Origin: Eopsaltria australis
Lineage: Eukaryota > Chordata > Aves > Passeriformes > Petroicidae
NCBI GenBank assembly: GCA_034509425.1
Contig: JAVTVJ010000068.1
Span: forward strand, 4,092,001 to 4,156,000
Length of the DNA stretch: 64,000 nucleotides
Reading direction: 5' to 3'
Below the pieces are notes generated by a model. It saw nothing but the letters and a program-made list of their open reading frames with translations, was not told where the DNA came from and searched no databases. The position numbers and the translations under genes are program-made. Shown here in pieces: positions 41,901-50,900 of the stretch (position 1 is its first letter; every line of letters starts with the position of its first letter).

Positions 41901-44900
41901 ACAGTATATAAACAATCATTAAGAGAAATTATTAAGAGTTTCAAGTGAATTTGCCAATAAACCTGTAGCAACTTCACTGTAGACAAGGATTTGCTTTTAA
42001 GACTGTTTGTTTTAATTGCAGCAATCTGTGCCCCTTTCTTTGCACATAGCTCAGGAGTTGTGTCTGCCTACAGCCCTCCAGGCACCCTCCAGGTAAGCTG
42101 ACTTACTGGAATGCTTTGTAACTGTGAATCCAGGTTACCTTCCTATGGAAACCAGGGCCAAACAAGGAGTGGTGCTGACCTTACCCTGTCATCCCAATGG
42201 GGTGTGGCCAGGATGGTTACTTTTCTGGCTTTTGGGTGCCACAGTTTATCCAATCTTATTACAAGACTGGAAAAATCTACATTGTCTGTGAGAAAGGTGT
42301 TCCTGGGGACTCGTGGGTAGAAAGGAAGATAACTCATTGTCTGTGCCCTACTAGAGATACTGCATTAGCATCTCTAGTGCCATTAAAAAGCACAGCTCCT
42401 GAGGCACTGCTACAGTGAAGTGAGGGGACGAGTACTGCACAAAAGATCTGTTTGATTCTGGGTTTTGTCAGTCTTTTTCTCAGATTAACATAATAAACCA
42501 CATCCTCATGTAGAGTCCATCCTCCATAAAAATGAGATCATCTGAAATGGCAGAACTCACCTATGTGCAGAGAAAGGCAACTGACAAGGAGATGCTGAAA
42601 GTTTCCCACACAAGACTGCTTTCTAGCAAGTATATTCTACTTTTTCCACATTCCAGAAGGCATCAAAAATACAACAGAAAAATAACTACTTTTGAATGTT
42701 GCTATTCTATACTAGAAGAATATTACAGAATCAACTAAAAGGACACTATGATACTGTGAGGTTGGAAAGAGAAACTAATGACAGTTAACTAATGGAGTTA
42801 ATTGTATTTTCCTTGCCAAACATACTGAGAAGACAAATTTATCAGTTCAAGAAGCATCAACATTTCAGCATTAAGAAGAAGCAGTTCCTTCAGAGCATGG
42901 GATTATACTGAGAGCCTTTGGGCATAAACACTAAAAGGAGGTTTGGACATGCAGCTAAGAAGAGTGGGAGCTGTGTCTGTTAACATTTCAACACTGCACT
43001 GGAGCTCAGCAACCATCAGTTCTCATGCTTGTCAATGCAGAAGCCCCACCAAACTTAAGACCAGCTGTACACAAAGCTTGCTGTGCATCTGCAGACAGGG
43101 CACCTTTTGCCTTTTTTGCTAAAAGGAAAGCTATTTTTCCTATCATAAAAACTTTCCCCTTTTCAGCTGTCAGAATGAAACACTACAGTAACACAATCAC
43201 ATAGGTCAGAAAGGACATTGGGAAGTCTCAAGCCCCATTCCCTGCTCAAAGCAAGTCAAATTAGAGCAGGCTGCTTAGGGTCATTTCCAGTCAGGATCTG
43301 AAAATCTCCAGGGATCAATTCTGGCTGTTCCAACTTTCTTGTTTTTTCATGCACACAGAAACATCTTTTTAGAGTATTAGCTAATAATCTTCCCAGGGAA
43401 CAAGGAAAGGCTGACCACCTGCCAATTTCCCCAAATCCTAATTTTTGCCTTTTTCTTTTTTAAAGACTGGTACATTTGCCCTTTTCTACCCATAGAATAA
43501 TTAGGAAAGGATCTGTAACATCATTGAATCCAACTGTTAATGCAGGATTGCCAAGTTCACCATAAAACTATGTGTCAAGAAAACAAGTGAAATCTAACTT
43601 CGAGAGCAAACACAAATTTGCAGACAAAGTCTGCTTTTTCATTAGATCCAGTTCTGGGCAACTTCAGTGGTACTTTCAGATAAGTTTAGTTCCATATAAA
43701 TAATTAAATCTGTAAACATTTCTTCTAAAAAATGAGATGCTTGGCCAGTCTGTATTTATCTGCATGATTCATTTCCTAATTTTCACATGAATTAGAACTG
43801 CCTCACATGATGGGAACTAGTAGGTTACCACAGAATGACACAATAGTAGATTCAAAGTATTGCTGAAAGCAAAAACCAGAAATATCCTCACCATTAAATC
43901 CAGTTTGTAATTAATTGCCAGCGCAGAGTGTTCCAGAGCTTTGAAAACAGATGCATAGCAGTCACTCAGTTTTGTGTACTTGCCAACGAGAGCTATGGAA
44001 CACACCTTCAGCAACCTTTCGTATCTGACAAAAACAAGTTCTACAGTTACTACACCAAATTTCACAAAAAAAACCAAAACATTTTAACAGTGTCTGCTTT
44101 TTCTTTAACTCCACAAAACATCACATAAATTTTCCAAACCTGCAATGGTTTTAAACCCAGATCATTCACAGGTGTTGATCAGCACTATCCCCAGTCCATT
44201 TTGGTGACTTCACAGCAGTTAAAACACAACCTGAATTACAGCACTTCTAGAAAAAGCAGCAGGAAGTAGAGTACCTGCAAGCCATTTTCTTCCACTTCAT
44301 TAGAAGATCACTTGGCTGGTCATCAATAGGTAAATTTAGCCTCTGTTTAAAATACTTAATGATGCCTTGCTCCTCCAATAGGATTGGTACTCGATAAGTA
44401 GAAGAAACATCATGAATAAATATCACCTAACAAAAAAAAGCAGTACATAAAAAAAACTTAAGTAAATTTTTCACAGGAAATATTAGTTCTACTTTTGGTT
44501 GATTAATCAAAATTAATATTTGAATAGCAATTAATTGCAAACTATTATGGGAAAAGCCACACATGAAGTATAAAAGAATATATAACTACACAGCAGATGC
44601 ATGTTTAAGGCCCTAAATAGCCCATTACACATTATCACAGTAAGAGTGTTCATGATGTGGCTGTGACCATCTCTGGACATAAGCAAATCACCCAGCTTTA
44701 ACCACAATTTGTTCATCCCTTATCATAATCATCTGAGATGATTTAGAGGTAATAAATACACAATAATAAATAATGACTAAAACCAGCCATAGTAGTGAAA
44801 AATGTATAGTTTCATGCTGTATATAACAACTAACTGTGCACTCAAAATCTATTTTATTAGGTTTTACACAACATGCATTTAAATTATTAATGACCATTTG

Positions 44901-47900
44901 ACGTAAAACTTAACATATATACTCCTAATATTTTGAAAATACTATAGCATCCATAATAGCAAGATAAAAATTATAAAAACTATTACAGATTAATGAAGCA
45001 GTCAGAAGCTGAAAACAGAAATGCACAGATATATTTGTATACTTTCCCACATATAATATTGAAGTACAGACCTGCTCAGGCTCCACATGACAAAACATGG
45101 AAATCTTCTCCTTCACAGCCATCTCTATGGGCTTTGCACTTCTGCAGACTATCTGTCATAACAGAAGGGAAAACTTCAAATATTTACTAGGCAAACCAAT
45201 AGAAGATCCTCAATACTTCATGGAGAAATTAATCTCCTTCAGAAGCAGAGTAAAAACAAACGTCTATTTTTTTACTCTTTCCCCTCTTCTGGAGTTCTAC
45301 AATATATCACAGCTCACAAATATCTTACTAGCAAGGCAGAAGTAGATCAGTCACTGACCCTTTTTCATTCATCTTTCATTGGCACTCTCTGTAATATTGC
45401 ATCTTCGTATTCTCCTTTCTTGCAGCTACTATAGTAATACTCTTTGCCTAGCAGCTCTGTATGAATATGATGAATCAAAAGGAATATTGTAATCTTATCA
45501 GAAAGATCAGATTTAAATTGAGAGCAATAATACTTAGCTTAAATGCATGAGTATTTCACTATTTCAGCATCTTTCTAATTTACACATCACTACAAAAAGG
45601 AGGCCAAAGAAGAGAAAACTAATTAATAATTGTATGGAGTTTTTACTGGTGCAATTATTCTGCTAGTATTTTGCTGATACATTTAAATCCCAGTAATTTC
45701 AGAAAATATTGATAATTTTTAACCAATGAAGAAAATAATTATATGATTTGGTGTTTGTTGGAAGGGGTCTTTTTTTGCATTATGAAACTCCAGTCAAGTA
45801 GATCAAAATGCAGAACTGCTCCAGTGAAGTGCCCACTGATTACTCAGTCTACTCCCTTAAGTTATTTTGAAACCTGAAAGTGTAACAAAAAGTAGGATGA
45901 TTCTGATACAAGGTCAGTTCATTACTTTCCCCATTTTCCTAGCAAATGAAAGACTTCATTTAGCAAGCCCTTTTGCTCAGAAACTTGTAGCTTATCTTTG
46001 ATCACCGTGCTAACGGAGCTTAGCTACACTGACAGTGACGGTGTCTAATTAACTCACCCTACCCTCAGAAGTAATTCTAGAAACAGAAAAGAATTGCCCA
46101 GGGAAAATTAGTGCACTTTTAATACAACACGTAATTAGGGAACAATGTGTACATTCTATTCACTTAAGCACAAGTCACACTTAAAAATTTGGTACAGTTT
46201 GAAGCTGAAGGTATAATTCATAAACTTTGACAGTATGAGCACATGACTAAACCCACTTTGAAATCTATTGTCCACCTTGTGGAGACAAATTTAAAGTTAA
46301 TGCAGACACAGAAATCAAAAGCATCAGAACCAGCACGAAAATACCAAAACTACAGTAACAGTGGCAGAGATGCAGCACAAAGGAACATTACACACAGAAG
46401 ATGAGGAACAATTGAATCCAAAAGGGCAGCACTGACAAGCGTATACTCTAAGTGCTGCATCAGAGGACAGGATCCCTGCAGCCACAGCGTGTTCCTTTGG
46501 CACTCAGAACACCCCGGGCAGAACAGAGAGGCTCGGGCACACTGGGCTGAGCAGCCACAGCAGGGATGGCCAGGAGAGGCAGGGAGACAGCGGGGATTCA
46601 GAGCAGGATGGGTCGGGCTCAGCTGGGGCAGCCTGGCAGCACAGCCCATGGAGGAAGCTTTCCTGGCTGCTGCTGTAGGAGCTGCCCTGGCCAAGACAGC
46701 AAACATTGAAATGTTGTCCTGAAGCAGCGCTCAAGGAACTGTGTAAGGGCGCCAAGAGGCTGCACCTTGAGTGAGGTATGTCCCTGCTTCAGGTGTGAAT
46801 AGCAGCAACCAAAAAACAAAAATGGTACTGTGCTCCTGGCAGTCCCACAACTGCCCCAGGAAAGAACCCAAAATGCAAGACAGTGACTATGTTTGTCTGT
46901 TCTCCTTTTATTACACACATGCACTTTTAAAAAATAATTATTTTCGGAGAGGAGGGAGAAGTCAGGCCCTGGCAATTGCCTTAAAGACCTTCAAAAAAGC
47001 ACATGCAACTTTCCCTATGCAATTAGCACTTCAAGAGGGATTTTGGAGATTAGGCCCTAAAACTTAGAACACAGTACAGAACTACATTAATAAAAGTCTT
47101 TCCATCCAAAAGCTGGTTACAATTACCATGTCACAACCATCTGACACCAAACACATCTTTCACATATCCCATTTACAAATCCATTGGTTTTGTAGTTAAA
47201 AACACACTCATTCATAAATGTAAAATGCAAGAGCTCAAAAAAAAAGAAAAAAAACCAGAAAGAATCACAACACAAAATTTAGTTGTGTGACTATGTTCTT
47301 AAGAATCATTTTTCTTCTTTGAGGATATACACATTGCTTCTTCTTAATAATGCATAAAAAATTCTGAATGTTAGAAGACAAACATTCTAGGTCTTCCTAC
47401 AAAGCAAACTGAGATTTCAATTATTTTTAGGTGTGAAGAATTATTTTTGTAAAAAGATGCCTTTAGAAGAGTATAGCTACAGTCCCAAGATATTGCAATA
47501 AGTTAGTTGAATTAAGTTAGCTTAGAGTGATTTTGAGTAATTTGATTTCCTGTGGCTTTAATGGAGCTATGCAGCACATATTTCACATTTCTTCTAAAAT
47601 TCTCATCTCTCCTAAGAGACTACAGCTTATTCTTTGAACACAGGATATGCAAGGACATTTCTAGATGACCTATAAATAAAAATCTGTATTTATTGACTCA
47701 CCAAATCTGGAGACAAGCCTAGACCCCTCAGTGCTCGAACACTGTTCTGCGTTGGTTTTGTCTTCTGTTCACCAGTAGCATTAGGCTGGAAAGACATTTT
47801 GAAAGCTCAAACAGCAACTAACATCAACTAACAAAGCAGTTACAGATTAAAAGAGAGAATTCATTGCAAGTAATAATATTTGCAGGACATAAACATATCC

Positions 47901-50900
47901 AAAGAGAGACATAATATGCCAGAATCAGAAATGGCAACTGTGTTTTATTACTTATATATGAAATACTGTGAAGAAACCATAGGGTCCCAATTCAGATCAA
48001 GTTTATTTTGTTGTTTTTGTTTTCAGAGAAAAAATTCCATATAATTGGCTCAGGCAGAAGAAGAAGAATATTCCAAAAGTTGGATTTGGCTAATAAATGG
48101 AAAATGTCCAACACAGCACTAAGCCTTCAGTGAGTGTTGTTGGAATATTCAGATGTAGTAAATAATTCTACCCTCAAATATACAGAATTAATCCTACTAA
48201 TTGCTGTTCAATCCTCTAGCCCAAAGCTGTAGTTGTTAATTATCTTTTTGTCTGTAGAAGGTGAAATTGACCATTACTAAAACCCTTTGCTTACCAAAAT
48301 ATCCCCAGCGAGTAGTGAAGCAAAATATACAGTTCAAATAAAAAAAATACTTTTAGCCCTGTACAAGGAGTCATAGTGGTCTTGACTTGACTCCAGCATG
48401 AAAGGGTTAATGAGACAAGTAAACAAATAAAAAAGCCAATACAGAGTAAAATTCATTTTATTAATTCTAATAACTTACCTGTGGTACCAGGCTAACATGG
48501 ATATTACAGAAATTCTCTCTTTTTGCTTTGAACTGAAACTGTCTAAATGCTTCAACAAATGGCATTCCTTCAATATCTCCAATGGTTCCACCCAGCTGAA
48601 AAGGAAATGGATGTGTCAGAGTGGCAGAAAGCAAAAACAAAGGAAAAAAAAAAGTCTCTCATATATTTCAAGATGTTTTCTGAAACTTTTATCTCAAAAA
48701 AACCCCTGACAATTGAAATCTGCAAAGATACTCTACAAAGTGCTTTCATCTACTCTGCACATTTTCTTTCTTGCAGAAAACATTAAACAATTTCCCAGTT
48801 TTGTTATGTTCATGATGCCTGAAGGATTTTTCTGCCTTTCTTCTGAATACTTCTTACACTGTTCCCTATATTCACAAGTATTAGCATGCATACTTGTGAT
48901 GCTTTAGGTGATAGTTTAGCCTGGTTTCATGGTGTTTAGTAAGCCAGTAGACTAAACACCCCTGAAACCACGTAGAGTTAGAAGACCAAACACCCTGTTT
49001 TCGTGAGCCCTCAAGGTCTCCTAGTAGGACAGATTTTGTAAACTAGAAGTTAGCCCACCCAGGCCCCTTATTGGGCCCTCCTGGTAGATATGCTAATGTG
49101 TAGAGTCTTTAATTGTACACTCGACTGGGGGGACGGGGCTTTTGCGACGCATTCTACCTGGACGGCAGAAGCCATGGAATGGGATCCTATTAAAATACCG
49201 AGGTAAACGACCCCCAACCCTCTAACCGTGTCTGAGCCTTTATTTTCTAAGACCAGAAAAAGGCATCAGTCACTTTACACCAAGTACATAAGCTTCCCAC
49301 GGGAAGATGTGTGGTGCTGTTGAATAATCCATGCTTCACACTACCTTCAAAGTGGTGAACCAGTAATCGATAGTTAAGCTGATGTGAAGATTTTCATATG
49401 GAAAAACATTTTTTCCTGTCAGATTAGCAAATACTTGTGATTAACAAGAGACAGACATTTCTCAGTATTATCACTGCTTTCCAATATCAATAATTGCTTA
49501 TTACCAAACCAAAATGCAAGACTAAGTCCATGCTGAAATTTATTTATAAAGACAGAAATCAGATGCCTTTCAAAAACACAGCAAGCTATAGTAGACTAAG
49601 CACTGAATAAAGCAGCTTTGCACACAAGTCTGATGAAGCAGTTGTATTTCAGAATGATCTTTTTGTGCCACCAAGTGGATTTTGGCAGAATTACATATTT
49701 CTGTTCATCCAGTACCAGAAAAACTGGCAACTACATTTGTACCTCACACACATGTTCAGTCTAATTCCTTCAGGATTTTACAACAGAAAAATGTTACAAT
49801 TATTCTCAGAGTACTGAAGAAAAATAATTTTATCAGGCTGGAGGTATAAGTATGTAACAAAAAAAAACCCAAAAAACCCCAAAAACTCCAAAAAGCCCCA
49901 AAAACTGAAACAAAGAAAGAAACAAAAACCCAAACAAAACAAAACAAACCTGAAGTTAAAGGACTGATATGATCATCACTTATTGAAAAGGAAATACAAA
50001 AATACTAATATTTGTTTTAAATTAAATATTTGACTCACTGTGCACATCAAAAAAAGATCTATAGCTATACTGGTAAGTGTATTTCAATCAAGGCAGATTC
50101 TTCTTTGTAAGAAACACTGAGTAATTCTGCTGCTGAGTCACAAAGGTTATTGCACTATTGATTACAGTGGTCACTTATGGCATTAAATTTGTGACATATT
50201 CTTCTGTCAAATTCTCAAATATAACTTTTTTTCATTGTTTTCTGCTGTAATACTACTACAAGCAATTACTGGCTTTGATCCAGTTGTCCCAATGCCCTAC
50301 TAAGGGTGGGTAAAACTCATTGATTCCACTGTGCAGAACATCAGCAGGTTAAGTGATTAACAAAGCTGCCTCCAAAGATCTTAAAGATAACATCAAAAAG
50401 TGGGAAACTAACTTACACATTGTTCAAATATAATCCTTTAAGCATGACCACAAGTAACAAGATGAACATTTGAAGTTCTATGGAAAGCTAGAATGTTCAA
50501 GGCTCTCCTGCTCACCATAGGAGATTTCAGGTATTACACAGTGACAAGTATTAACAGTACAAAGCTTAAGTCAAACATCTGGATCTTGGAATAGACAGTT
50601 CACATTACAGTAACTGTCTGCTTTAATTCTCTAAGTTAATAAACTCTTAGGTAACTCAATTTCAGCCATATTCTAGAGTGGATTTAGTCAGGTAAATGGA
50701 AGCTGTGGAGATAAGACCATGCCTACCCCTTTCAGAACAAACCAATGAATATAAAATGTGTCTTTGAATTTCTGCACTCCATAAAGCTTCAGCCTGACCT
50801 TTTTACAGCAAAGAGAAAGCAAACAAGCTCGTTGTGTTCACTGCAGATACACAACCTAAAGGGTTCCAGACTTACCTCAATTACACAGATTTGTGGCTCT

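Larger units (their letters stand above)
48596..50875 (-). other. CTPS2 intron between coding exons 4 and 3
   Basis: A 2.3-kb intron with an LTR-like insert at about 48,907-49,272 and an A-rich simple stretch near 49,860-49,950. Other sequence is unremarkable. Confidence 0.8.
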
